A DNA stretch of 64,000 nucleotides. Source: an uncultured Lachnospiraceae bacterium (lineage in GTDB: Bacteria > Bacillota > Clostridia > Lachnospirales > Lachnospiraceae). Location: the NCBI GenBank assembly GCA_910585545.1, contig CAJUFN010000001.1, forward strand, positions 186,001-250,000. Direction: 5' to 3'. Made by a program: the position numbers and the translations under genes. The notes below the pieces were generated by a model. That model ran no database searches and was not told the origin of the DNA. It saw nothing but the letters and a program-made list of their open reading frames with translations. Shown here piece after piece: positions 44,400-53,633 of the stretch (within the stretch, counting starts at the first letter, position 1; the number at the start of each line of letters is the position of its first letter).

Positions 44400-45356
44400 T
44401 TACACACAAAGTGTAAGTTTATTCATATTTTTTCGTTTTTGTTCTAAAGAAGAATGTACATAGCGATTCAAAGTAATGTTCACATTGGAATGTCCAAGTA
44501 TTTCACTTAAAGTTTTTGCATCAAATCCGCTCTCTATACATCTGGTTGCAAATGTATGTCGCAAAGCATGATAGTTTACTTCTGCAATCTTTCCTTCCCG
44601 AAGATATCTTTTAAATATGTTTTCCATATTTCGTGGTTCCACAAATTTATCACTTTTCCCGGACAAAAAATACACATTATCCGGAAGATATCTCATAGAT
44701 TGAATCCGTTGCATTAAAAATGAAGGTATCGGAATATCTCGTATAGAACTAATGCTTTTCGGCTCTGTAACAATCACTTTCGTTTTTTTCGTATTTATTT
44801 GATCTAAGTCTTGTATTCGCTGCATCGTCCTTCTCACTCTTATTATTTCACGTTTATATGAAATATTTTCTCTCGTAAGTGCACAGACTTCCCCTAAGCG
44901 CAACCCCATATACAGGCTCAATAAAATTCCTGTTTTGGTATAACTTTCATCGCTTAATAAAATCTTTTCTAATTGTCTCTGTTCCTGCTCTTTTAAAACT
45001 TTCACTTCATTTACAGGACAGCGCACCTTGATCAATTCAAAACAACAAGGAATATTTATACCATGACAGGTTGCATAACGACAAATTTCTTTGACTACAG
45101 CAAGCATATCTTTTACTGTCTTTTCGGCTAAACCTCCACCATCTCGTCTTCCAGAAGTTAATTGCTTTTTTACAAAAGTTCCTACTACATCTGTATTCAA
45201 TTCGCAGACTGGAATATGACCCAATTCCGGTATAATGTGATTTTGCAAAAAATTTGCATATTTCACATAAGATGATTCTTTAATTTGTAATTTTGCATTC
45301 TGTAACCACTGCACACCAACCATTTCGAATAAAGGTTGATTTTCTTGTTCTTTCAT
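44400..45356 (-). CDS. Tyrosine recombinase, probable invertase of the capsule promoter
   Basis: The 318-residue protein has a SAM-like N-terminal core-binding domain (about 10-110, including QIKESSYVKYANFLQNHI) and a catalytic domain. Catalytic residues are Arg in YMGLRLGEVCALT, His-x-x-Arg in NYHALRHTFATR, His in EILGHSNVNIT and the nucleophile Tyr in LNRYVHSS. The start at 45356 follows GAGG at 8 nt. Integrases of this size serve both mobile elements and local promoter inversion. The perfect 17-bp repeats next to it favour inversion. No excisionase or phage gene is nearby. Confidence 0.9.
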   Translation of the reverse strand: MKEQENQPLFEMVGVQWLQNAKLQIKESSYVKYANFLQNHIIPELGHIPVCELNTDVVGTFVKKQLTSGRRDGGGLAEKTVKDMLAVVKEICRYATCHGINIPCCFELIKVRCPVNEVKVLKEQEQRQLEKILLSDESYTKTGILLSLYMGLRLGEVCALTRENISYKREIIRVRRTMQRIQDLDQINTKKTKVIVTEPKSISSIRDIPIPSFLMQRIQSMRYLPDNVYFLSGKSDKFVEPRNMENIFKRYLREGKIAEVNYHALRHTFATRCIESGFDAKTLSEILGHSNVNITLNRYVHSSLEQKRKNMNKLTLCV

Positions 45357-45404
45357 AGTATATACCTCACTTTTTCTCATTATTATACAGAAAAGAACAA
45401 ACAT

Positions 45405-45624
45405 TATTGTAAATATTGAAAATCAGAATGTTGGTCTTCTTAACCTTTAATCATATGCACCATGTCTTTCGCATATATCTCTGATTTTTCTAATTTACCT
45501 AATCAAATCTCTCCACCTTTATTAATTTTTACAGATTTTGCAATATTATATGCATAAAAAATTATACTAAATAATAAATATTACAACAAATTTTTTGAAG
45601 TAGTGAGGCAAGTTTTTGTAAAAG
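45405..45624. other. AT-rich spacer between recombinase and defence operon
   Basis: This stretch carries the upstream region of the recombinase, including a TATAAT at 45382-45387 (minus strand, no good -35). No coding frame or RNA gene is recognised. Confidence 0.4.
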
Positions 45625-45656
45625 AACTGAGCGAGATTTTGAACCCCCGCTCAATT
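45625..45656 (-). terminator. Terminator at the end of the RADAR-like operon
   Basis: AACTGAGCG and CGCTCAATT form a 9-bp stem with one wobble. On the minus strand it is followed by CTTTTAC. The stem overlaps the stop codon of the deaminase-like gene. Confidence 0.5.
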
Positions 45657-48302
45657 CTTAGAACTATCATTTCCAAATGCTTGACGCAATCCCATCTCAC
45701 GGATTCTATCCAGCCATTCGTATATACACTCACGTTTATAATGTCGTTTTCCATCTTCCAATAATTCGTTCTCCAATGCGCTTGCCATAAGTGCGTATTC
45801 GTTTTCTATTCTTGTAGAAAAAATCCCTTTATCATCTGTATTTATTGATACATTCATCTGTGGACATTCCATAATTTCCTTCTCATTATATGTTAATCCT
45901 AGATTATAAAATGTTTTTATTGGATGTTCCGAATAACTTTTAAACGTTCCTATTTTTACATTAGATGTCGGATTACTTTCTATTCCGATGCCCCGCACTA
46001 CTATCTCCTCACACAAAGCTTTTTGTATAAGCATAACTCCTTCAACATACTTATCCGACAAAGAAATGGTTTTCTTTTCCTGACCTCGTAATTTGACCTC
46101 TTCATTATAATGATACATATAATACAAACGAACTACTTCTGGAATATTTCTGATATCATCACTCCTTTGCCTTTCTTTGTTCACACCATATGGATTTACT
46201 GGATCCACCCCTGTATATGCAATTTCACCATCGCGATATTGATATAATTCCGGATCATCCCCTCTTAACAGCCATGAATAATAGTAAATATTAATATCAT
46301 AACTCCCAATAAAATGTCCTTTTATTTTTTCACTTACAGATGCATAAATATATTGGAAATACAAAGTATATTGTTCCAAAAGCCATCCCTTTAAGGAACT
46401 TATATGCTGAATATTATATTTACTCAGCGCATGATGCATCCACACAATATTGTCTAAATAATCTTGAAGCTTTAATGTAATCTGCATATTCTTAAAAATA
46501 TACCACTTTTTCACATCAATTCCCAACGCTAATGCATGTCCAAGCCGATCACCGCAATCCATACCAAGGAAGCGCACTGCTTCGTCAATTGCTCTTAATC
46601 CATCTATTACATCCAAAAAATCTTCCCCAACATGATATGTAAGCCGCAGCTGTGGAACCTTTATATCATAGAGCGAATTATAAGTAACATAACTAACATT
46701 TTTTAACTTACGAAATGCTGAGGCAAACACTTCTGGACGGCAACCAATTTCCATGGCACAAGCATCAATTCCTAACACTCTGCATCCCAATCGCGGGTAT
46801 TTCTTACGAAATACCAATATCGCTTCTACTTTCTGCTTTAGTCTCTTCCGATATTGTTGATGCCTATGAGAATGAATTAATATATCTTCACTAAAATCAT
46901 CTTTTTGTTTAGTAAAATGAAAAACATAATAGAAACGTTTTTTTTCCTCTTCTCTTCTTATTTTATTTAATTCATATTCCAAGAGTTCATCTTTATAGTA
47001 TGGTTTTCTGACTGCCTCATCATATCTCAAAATATATTCCATATTTTCTTCTGCTGTATCTCCCGGAGAAATCCTTAATTCCAAATACTGTACCGCAGGA
47101 TTATTCAACACATCCTTTACCGCAAGCCGGACGACTTCTTCTTCATTCTTCCACCAACTATCCTGATAATGTGTAAAATAATCTTTTCTATCTTGATACA
47201 CGCGAAAATTTTGAAATCCCGTCAAATCGTTAACCTGTACCACTTCACTTCGAATTTCATTTTTTATTCGTAAATAAGCATAGAAAAAATTTACTTCCAT
47301 ATTGGAAAATCTGCTGCCTGTCCGTATTTCTTTTAACATCTGATAAATAAACCAACGTTCTCCTGTTAAAATCCTATATTTTTCTTCCTCTTCATTACAC
47401 ACTGACGGCGCAAACAGGAGCATATAATCCTTCGTTGCAAAATTTCCGGATATTACATTTATTCTTCTTTGGATAATTTCAGATATTATCTGTAGTTCAG
47501 AGTAATTCCCCAACAATCGTTCTAACGTACAAGCCGTCAAGCTATAATCCTGTGATAATACAAGCGCTCTGTCTTCTAAGTCTCTTAACCGGTTACATAA
47601 ATACAGCCGAATGAGTGCGGCTTGCATGTTTATAATCCAATAGGGCTGTTTCATTACCCCTATCTCAGCTTTTTTCACCTTATCTCTTTGGTTCCTTTCT
47701 ATTTTCTCAAAGTATTTTTTTATCTCTGGACGCGCAGGTCTATTCATTAAATTAAGCCATGAGATTTCAAAATGAGAGGAAGACCCTCTTAAATGAAAGT
47801 GATTATCAGCAAGCCCTTTATCCAGTATTCGATTCAAATTACTGTTGTTGTGTCCTATTACCGGCGGCCATGAAAAATTTCCACACTCTATTCCCTGCCT
47901 TATATCTAAAAGTACACGCATAGACAGAACTAAAAGATCTTCGCCTATAGCTTTCGCAAGTTCATTCCATTCCAATAATTTGTGATACTTACATACAATC
48001 TCATTTCTACAGCTGTCTAATACTTCCGGCACATAACTAAATAATACTGAAAATACATCAAATCCTTCTCCTGTATGCATATACCCACTTTCCATTTTAC
48101 TTATCTGTGCCTGTACTTCTGATATTTGTAATTCAACCTCTGTATCCGATAATTCTGAATAATATGTAAGCATCAAATCTTGAAGATACATCACACTCAA
48201 ATCATTACAATAAATCCTTTTATCCCGCTCTTCCATTAAAAGTCTTTCTACACTGACTCTTTGAAATAAAATCTGTACAATTTTTGACAATCTATATACC
48301 AT
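45651..48302 (-). CDS. rdrB: RdrB-like adenosine deaminase-fold protein of a RADAR-type defence operon
   Basis: The 883-residue protein carries a complete adenosine-deaminase active site spread over a much longer chain than the roughly 340 residues of housekeeping ADA. Visible are HxH in DNHFHLRGSS (His168, His170), GIDACAMEIG (511-520), HVGE (557-560), DRLGHALALGID (585-596) and NTDD (821-824). The large inserts and the immediately upstream RdrA-like ATPase match the RdrB subunit of RADAR, which assembles into a large shell and deaminates adenosine or ATP during phage infection. AGGA lies 8 nt before the ATG. All zinc and catalytic residues are present, so activity is expected. RADAR identity is inferred from motifs and pairing. 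Confidence 0.8.
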   Translation of the reverse strand: MVYRLSKIVQILFQRVSVERLLMEERDKRIYCNDLSVMYLQDLMLTYYSELSDTEVELQISEVQAQISKMESGYMHTGEGFDVFSVLFSYVPEVLDSCRNEIVCKYHKLLEWNELAKAIGEDLLVLSMRVLLDIRQGIECGNFSWPPVIGHNNSNLNRILDKGLADNHFHLRGSSSHFEISWLNLMNRPARPEIKKYFEKIERNQRDKVKKAEIGVMKQPYWIINMQAALIRLYLCNRLRDLEDRALVLSQDYSLTACTLERLLGNYSELQIISEIIQRRINVISGNFATKDYMLLFAPSVCNEEEEKYRILTGERWFIYQMLKEIRTGSRFSNMEVNFFYAYLRIKNEIRSEVVQVNDLTGFQNFRVYQDRKDYFTHYQDSWWKNEEEVVRLAVKDVLNNPAVQYLELRISPGDTAEENMEYILRYDEAVRKPYYKDELLEYELNKIRREEEKKRFYYVFHFTKQKDDFSEDILIHSHRHQQYRKRLKQKVEAILVFRKKYPRLGCRVLGIDACAMEIGCRPEVFASAFRKLKNVSYVTYNSLYDIKVPQLRLTYHVGEDFLDVIDGLRAIDEAVRFLGMDCGDRLGHALALGIDVKKWYIFKNMQITLKLQDYLDNIVWMHHALSKYNIQHISSLKGWLLEQYTLYFQYIYASVSEKIKGHFIGSYDINIYYYSWLLRGDDPELYQYRDGEIAYTGVDPVNPYGVNKERQRSDDIRNIPEVVRLYYMYHYNEEVKLRGQEKKTISLSDKYVEGVMLIQKALCEEIVVRGIGIESNPTSNVKIGTFKSYSEHPIKTFYNLGLTYNEKEIMECPQMNVSINTDDKGIFSTRIENEYALMASALENELLEDGKRHYKRECIYEWLDRIREMGLRQAFGNDSSKN

Positions 48303-48317
48303 ATATTTTATCCTGTT

Positions 48318-50969
48318 CTATGACAACAAAGCGATAGTTTTTATCATTTTCTTAAAATTCTCATCAAATTTTCCCTTTTCTGTCTCATCTTCCACTAGCT
48401 TCTGCATGTATTTTATAAATGGTGACTCTATGTAGTTTTTATAAAATTTATACTTAACAATTTCCCCTTGCCCATCAGAAAAATAAAATGCATCTTCTTT
48501 TTCCAGTAATTCTCCAAACTTTATATATACCTGCAAAACATAATTTAAAAATTTTTCTTCTTTGACTGCTGTTGGAATGGGCTCTTGATTTTTATATTTG
48601 CGTTTAAAAAGATTATACATCATATCGAAGCTATATAAAGGCATCGCAAATCCTCTCGTAGACTCATACCACTCTTTTCCTTGATTCTCCAACGAATTCT
48701 CTTTTAGCCATTCATCAATACTTTGATTCTCCTTAACTTCATTTGTTATTACTCCGCTCTTTCTCAGACTTTCTATGTGCTTTTCATACGCGTTCGATAA
48801 AGCTGTGTGAAGCTGCCCAAAATATTCTTCCCAAAGAAAAAGATTTTTCACAAAATTCATAATATTAAAACATGCAGCAGAAAATTTAAATATCAGACGA
48901 GGACCTTCTTTTTCCTCATTACCGATACTACATTCTGGTTCTTTACAGCAAATCTCTCCCTCTTCATATTCTATCTTAAAACCAGTTACTGCCTGAGAGC
49001 CTCCTGTATATTTCACATCCGCGAAAAACATACACAAAATCTCAATCCGGTTAAATTCTTCTACCAGCATTTCTAAATTTGCTCTGTCATCATTTTTACT
49101 ATAAATATTCGAAAGGGAATATTCCCATTCCCCAGCTACTAAGTTCGCTTTCACAGCTCCAACTTTTATCTTGGATTTTTCTTCTTCCCTCTTCTGTCCT
49201 TCCAGCACAAAATCAACTTCTCTTTTACTCGCTGGATTAAAATCACTTATTTTTAACGCTGGAATATACAAGTTTGACCAACTGCCCGCTATGGATTCTC
49301 CTATAATCTTTTTTATTTCATCTTTATACTCAAAACACTTCTTCTCTTCATTCCATTTCAAATGATAAAACCGTGTCAGCATCAATGTATAGGAGTCTAA
49401 AATGCAGCAAATAAAATTTTTCGTATAATACCCTTTACTACTGGCTATGTAAAGAAAATACAGAAGCTCTCCATAGCTGTAAGACTTATCGTTACCAGTT
49501 CCAACATATCTTATTTCGGATACTTTTTCTTCTCTTTTCAATTTTTCTATGTCATCTACGATATCTCTGCTCCTTCTGTCAATAGATACATCCAAAAACT
49601 CTTTAAAACGCTCATACTCTACATGCTCTAGTTTTTCACATGCAAATCTAAAATATAAGTCATTCAATAATTCCTCAAATACAACCTTAATACCATCTTT
49701 TTTATCTTTATCATCCTTATTTACTACTTCTTTTAATTGCTTATGAAAATAATATGTCTGTGCTAAGCTCCTAAGCGTATCTACCTCCATAAAATGTTTC
49801 TTTGCGCCTGCTGCATCATAATAAATTCCAGCAAGCGAAGCTTTCAAAAGAAATACAAATTTCTTTAACGTAAGTTTGATCTCTTTATTACTATCATCAC
49901 TCAAAATCTCTTTAAAATTATCCAGGTACTTATTAATCTCCTCACTCTTAACAAGTACTTTCGTATTCTCTTGATAATCTTTTTTCTTTAATGATGGCAT
50001 ATGAATTCGTGTATGTATCGGACAAACTTTTTTTAAATAGTCTTTCGTTGCTTCTCGAATTCTTTTTTCTATTATATCTTTAGACTCGAAGACCTGATTG
50101 GAGCAATATCTATCTCTTTTTTGATCATATAACTCCCGAAAATGTTTCTCACACGCAAAACACAGATCCAAGTAGTTATAACTCGCTAAAACAATTACTC
50201 CCGGAACCATCAAATAGCGGTGCACTGTTTCTAATAAATCATAGGAATTGTATCCATTTTCCCTAAAGTGCATATCCAAATCATCTATTGTAATGACTAA
50301 AAAACTGGATTCATTTGATGACGTCATATATTCCAAATATTTTTTTACAAGATTCTTCATCCTTTTAAGAAGTATCTGACTATTTGATAATTGTGTAAGC
50401 GCCTGAAGAGGCGAGCGATCTTCATAATATCTCTGGCTTTTCCCCCTATGCATGTTCATAAGACTTTCAAAAATCTCTGCAAATAGCTGGTAGAGCTCCT
50501 GAACCTCATAAGGACTTCTTCCATTTCTTTCCTTCTTCTCTTTTCCCCTCAAATTCATAAACATATTTGCCAATACTAACTCTAAAATCTGTTCACCTTC
50601 TTCTAACATCGATGCATCTATAGCTTCAAGCACATGAAAATTTATTTTTTTATAAGAATTTACAGGTGAAGTAAAAAATTCTTGCTCTTCAAAATTCTTC
50701 AGAGCATTCTGTATAGAAAACATTGCCGAAGTTTTCCCGGTTCCCCTTCGTCCCTCAAAAGATATTATATTTTCCACTTCGGTTCTTGTTTTTTCTTTAT
50801 TATTATTAATTGCTTCATTGACAGTTACAATATCTGTTAGCAACATTCTTGCTTTTTGGTATACCTTGTCAAACACCGAAATGTCGTCAAGAACATTTTT
50901 TACTTCTATTTCCTCTATAATTATGTCCTTTTTATCTAAATTTGATAATCTTATCACTCTGTCAATCAT
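48318..50969 (-). CDS. rdrA: RdrA-like P-loop ATPase of a RADAR-type defence operon
   Basis: The 883-residue protein has Walker A GRRGTGKT (73-80) and Walker B FLVITIDDLD (223-232) followed by a sensor-like IVLASYN. A long, mostly helical C-terminal part shows no known domain by eye. This is the AAA+/KAP-like layout of RdrA, which forms a ring and recruits RdrB. It ends 15 nt before the deaminase gene. The ribosome binding site is poor (AAGCGTAAGAAAA), which suggests coupling to the TPR gene 14 nt upstream. Other NTPase defence families have similar N-termini, so the call depends on the RdrB-like partner. Confidence 0.75.
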   Translation of the reverse strand: MIDRVIRLSNLDKKDIIIEEIEVKNVLDDISVFDKVYQKARMLLTDIVTVNEAINNNKEKTRTEVENIISFEGRRGTGKTSAMFSIQNALKNFEEQEFFTSPVNSYKKINFHVLEAIDASMLEEGEQILELVLANMFMNLRGKEKKERNGRSPYEVQELYQLFAEIFESLMNMHRGKSQRYYEDRSPLQALTQLSNSQILLKRMKNLVKKYLEYMTSSNESSFLVITIDDLDMHFRENGYNSYDLLETVHRYLMVPGVIVLASYNYLDLCFACEKHFRELYDQKRDRYCSNQVFESKDIIEKRIREATKDYLKKVCPIHTRIHMPSLKKKDYQENTKVLVKSEEINKYLDNFKEILSDDSNKEIKLTLKKFVFLLKASLAGIYYDAAGAKKHFMEVDTLRSLAQTYYFHKQLKEVVNKDDKDKKDGIKVVFEELLNDLYFRFACEKLEHVEYERFKEFLDVSIDRRSRDIVDDIEKLKREEKVSEIRYVGTGNDKSYSYGELLYFLYIASSKGYYTKNFICCILDSYTLMLTRFYHLKWNEEKKCFEYKDEIKKIIGESIAGSWSNLYIPALKISDFNPASKREVDFVLEGQKREEEKSKIKVGAVKANLVAGEWEYSLSNIYSKNDDRANLEMLVEEFNRIEILCMFFADVKYTGGSQAVTGFKIEYEEGEICCKEPECSIGNEEKEGPRLIFKFSAACFNIMNFVKNLFLWEEYFGQLHTALSNAYEKHIESLRKSGVITNEVKENQSIDEWLKENSLENQGKEWYESTRGFAMPLYSFDMMYNLFKRKYKNQEPIPTAVKEEKFLNYVLQVYIKFGELLEKEDAFYFSDGQGEIVKYKFYKNYIESPFIKYMQKLVEDETEKGKFDENFKKMIKTIALLS

Positions 50970-50983
50970 ATTTTTTCTTACGC

Positions 50984-52246
50984 TTATCCCTTCATTTTTT
51001 CCAAATAATCTCTTGCCGCTTCATCGTCACCATATTGTAATGCACAGCGAACTAACTCTCTATATAAAGGCTGTTTTGGCATACACATAAAAAACACCCG
51101 CTCAAAACAGCCCGCTTTTCCTAATTTCCCATAAAAATTATTTTCTGTTTCTGATATTTTCAGTGCCCGCTTATATGCACTTTCTGCAGAAGTATATTCT
51201 TCACTCTTTAAATGTAAATCCCCTAGCAGTCTATAACATTTGTACTGGTATATCTGTTGCTTCGCTGACAAATTATCCTTGCCATATTTTTTCCCTAACA
51301 CATCCAAAATCTGCTCACAAAATACTATTGCCTCCTGTATGTTATCATGCCTTCTTGACATCAACGCTTTCTTGTACAATATTCGATATGAATCCTGTTC
51401 TAATGTATTCGCTTTTTCATAACAAAATTCTGCATCCTCCAGGCTCTTTCTTTGTTTCTCATAATATCTTCCCAGTTGATAATATAAAAATGCTGCATCC
51501 TCACAATTCATATACTTTGTTAACATTACATAAATCGCATGTATATAGCACCCTTCTGCTTCCATAGAGTATTGTTGGTCTGCTACACAAATATGACCTC
51601 GCAAATAACTTCCTCGCACAAAATCAGGTTCTTCTTTCAATAATTTATCAATCCTCTTCAACATATTTTGGGTTCTGTAGACGCGCCCTTTTCCTAGCAT
51701 TTTGGAAATATCATTTATTTTGTATCTCAATTTTATAAGCATATATTGGCAATACAGTGATCCTCCATTTCCACACTGGGTAATATACTGCTCAGTTTCA
51801 TTATGCGCTTTCTGATATTTCTCCAGACACATTTCCATTGCTTCTTTTCGCCTATTTGTACTTTCCTTTTCCGTATGCGAAAGCGGATAATACTCTTCGA
51901 CAAACTTCAGATTTCCTTTATTATACAAGTAATAAAACAACTGATTTTCTTCATAAATTTTACTTAATATCTTCATCTCTTCAAGAACTTCCTCTTCTTT
52001 AAAAAGTTCTTTCAAAACACGCTCATATAGATACTCGTTTGATTCGTGGGGAATAAAAAACGAAGTTCCATAAACATTCCTATCAATGACATAATCATAT
52101 GTTTCACTTATCCTTTCCAAATCTCCATCAGAAGTTTCTTCAACTATATCTCGTATAATGAAACCGGATAATTTAAAAAATTCTCTAATATAAATTGCCA
52201 AAATGTTGTCCTGCCGGCTACGTATTAAACAAATCCTCTGTCTCAT
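50984..52246 (-). CDS. TPR-repeat protein with unrecognised N-terminal Rossmann-like domain, RADAR-associated
   Basis: The 420-residue soluble protein begins with an alpha/beta segment (RICLIRSRQDNILAIYIREF, about 3-75) that could be a TIR-, CheY- or other Rossmannoid domain; none of the catalytic signatures of those families is convincing. From about 180 it is helical, with TPR units visible in the spacing of AFLYYQLGRYYEKQRKSLED, YRLLGDLHLKSEEYTSAESA and CALQYGDDEAARDYLEKM. AAAGG precedes the ATG by 8 nt. It lies 5 nt after the SLATT-like gene and 14 nt before the RdrA-like gene. It is not a known RADAR component; a sensor or adaptor role is inferred from position only. Confidence 0.75.
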   Translation of the reverse strand: MRQRICLIRSRQDNILAIYIREFFKLSGFIIRDIVEETSDGDLERISETYDYVIDRNVYGTSFFIPHESNEYLYERVLKELFKEEEVLEEMKILSKIYEENQLFYYLYNKGNLKFVEEYYPLSHTEKESTNRRKEAMEMCLEKYQKAHNETEQYITQCGNGGSLYCQYMLIKLRYKINDISKMLGKGRVYRTQNMLKRIDKLLKEEPDFVRGSYLRGHICVADQQYSMEAEGCYIHAIYVMLTKYMNCEDAAFLYYQLGRYYEKQRKSLEDAEFCYEKANTLEQDSYRILYKKALMSRRHDNIQEAIVFCEQILDVLGKKYGKDNLSAKQQIYQYKCYRLLGDLHLKSEEYTSAESAYKRALKISETENNFYGKLGKAGCFERVFFMCMPKQPLYRELVRCALQYGDDEAARDYLEKMKG

Positions 52247-52251
52247 ATATG

Positions 52252-52917
52252 CTACCTTTCTTTATTCATATTTCGTTGAAAAAGCTGAAGGTTTTCTTCC
52301 CAAGCTTTTATTATACGTCTCTCCAGAAGTTTTTCTTTATCTTCTTCTGAATAAAGATGCCCAAATGGTTCTATGTCACACAGATACTCTAACAATATTT
52401 TTTGATAATCGCCGAGTGCTTTCGTATGCCTAATCCATGTCTCTTTCGGTTGTTCCCTCATATTGGTATTTTCATAATATCTTTGAATCCATCCCAATAT
52501 AGCAGTAATAATAACGTAAATCAAAATGGTAACTACAATCCAACATATTCCAAATATTATTATATTTTCTATATCTAAACTCTTTGCCCAACCTTTTAAT
52601 ACTTTACTTCCGAAAAAATTGGCAACCATAGAACTTGCTCCCGAAAAACATCCGGTTTTTACACTAAATATTATTTTATGATTTTTCTTCTCTTCTATTA
52701 TGGCTTTACACCAACTCAATATTTTTTGATTTTTCCAATAGTCTTTCTTATTTTTTTCATGTTTAACCAGATGTTCATTATAATTATTTTCAAACCAGCT
52801 ATAAAAATTTAGTTTGGTCTCTGTTATATCTTCATCAATCCAAGTTTTCTCAAACCATTTCAGTAATTCGTCATTATCTTTTTGTTGTTCTTCTGTATTT
52901 TGTTTTTTACATTTCAT
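52252..52917 (-). CDS. SLATT-like membrane protein heading the RADAR-type operon (RdrD-like candidate)
   Basis: The 221-residue protein has a charged N-terminus, a weakly hydrophobic segment (about 82-108), one clear membrane helix (118-141, IIIFGICWIVVTILIYVIIT) and a cytoplasmic tail. The tail segment WIRHTKALGDYQKILLEYLC resembles the helix after the membrane hairpin in SLATT proteins. SLATT proteins are predicted pore-forming effectors, and one (RdrD) accompanies some RADAR systems. Here it is the first gene of the operon. The ribosome binding site is weak (AAAGAT). The SLATT call is tentative because the first helix is poor. Confidence 0.6.
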   Translation of the reverse strand: MKCKKQNTEEQQKDNDELLKWFEKTWIDEDITETKLNFYSWFENNYNEHLVKHEKNKKDYWKNQKILSWCKAIIEEKKNHKIIFSVKTGCFSGASSMVANFFGSKVLKGWAKSLDIENIIIFGICWIVVTILIYVIITAILGWIQRYYENTNMREQPKETWIRHTKALGDYQKILLEYLCDIEPFGHLYSEEDKEKLLERRIIKAWEENLQLFQRNMNKER

Positions 52918-53001
52918 ATCTTTATTATACTCTTTTACATTTTATTCTTTGCTAACTCTTCTTGTAGAAAATTCAATATACTACAAATCACGGGGAGATG
53001 A

Positions 53002-53406
53002 GTGAGCTGTCGGGCTTGCCGGATGACAGCTGCTACTGACAGTAATGAAGTGACCACCTATGAAAGCCACTGTTTTTCAATCTACACAAAAAGTCTGAAA
53101 AATTTGTTACACTGGCTACTCAATCATAACTCCAAAGATGTTTGCATGGAGTCTACCTGTAAATACTGGATTTCTGTTTATAACATTCTTGAAAAAGAAT
53201 GTTCCATTGTCTTTGCTCGTCCCAAATATGTTAAGGCTATCCGTGGAAAGAAAACTGAGAAAAAAATGCGTTGTTTTAGACACTTTCGGTAAATCTGCTC
53301 AGGCGATACTAGATAAACTTTTAGAAAATCCCGCAGTGAAGTGCTATAATAAGGTTGTAGCAGGAGTAGCTACCAGATATAATTATTTTACAAAGAAAAT
53401 CAATTA
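53002..53406 (+). pseudogene. IS110 family transposase remnant
   Basis: The frame 53002-53292 reads DVCMESTCKYWISVYNILEK and then RPKYVKAIRGKKTEKK, the N-terminal DEDD-transposase part of IS110 elements. After a frameshift and an internal deletion, another frame gives CVVLDTFGKSAQAILDKLLE followed by NP, normally found about 100 residues further on. The C-terminal transposase_20 domain is missing. It is one of few plus-strand features and marks the boundary between the defence operon and the second capsule cluster. Confidence 0.75.
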
Positions 53407-53517
53407 GAAACTTATCAATTTATTGAACAATATCATGAATTCTTCGTCTTACACTGCCTATTCAGACTGCTCTGCATCTGACCGAATATTTATTATAACT
53501 ACGCACCCCCAAAAGAC

Positions 53518-53620
53518 GTTTTACTATACCCCGAAAGCAGTGGTACACAAACACAAATCGCAGAGATTTATCACACGTCCAAAGGCGTAGATGGTTATCG
53601 GGCATGGCGATTTATCTGAA
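53518..53620 (+). pseudogene. Possible IS3-type transposase fragment
   Basis: One plus-strand frame reads IAEIYHTSKGVDGYRAWRFI and then stops. EIYH...GxxGYR resembles the start of the IS3 OrfB integrase region. Only about 30 residues are recognisable, so this is tentative. Confidence 0.3.
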
Positions 53621-53633
53621 GTTACCATGAATT

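Noticed and set aside
45651..48302. A housekeeping adenosine or AMP deaminase.
   Set aside because: It is about 2.5 times the length of normal ADA, carries large inserts, and is paired with an ATPase and a membrane protein, not with purine genes.
45651..50969. Two adjacent genes of exactly 883 codons as a tandem duplication.
   Set aside because: The proteins share no motifs: one is a P-loop ATPase, the other an adenosine-deaminase fold. The equal length is coincidence.
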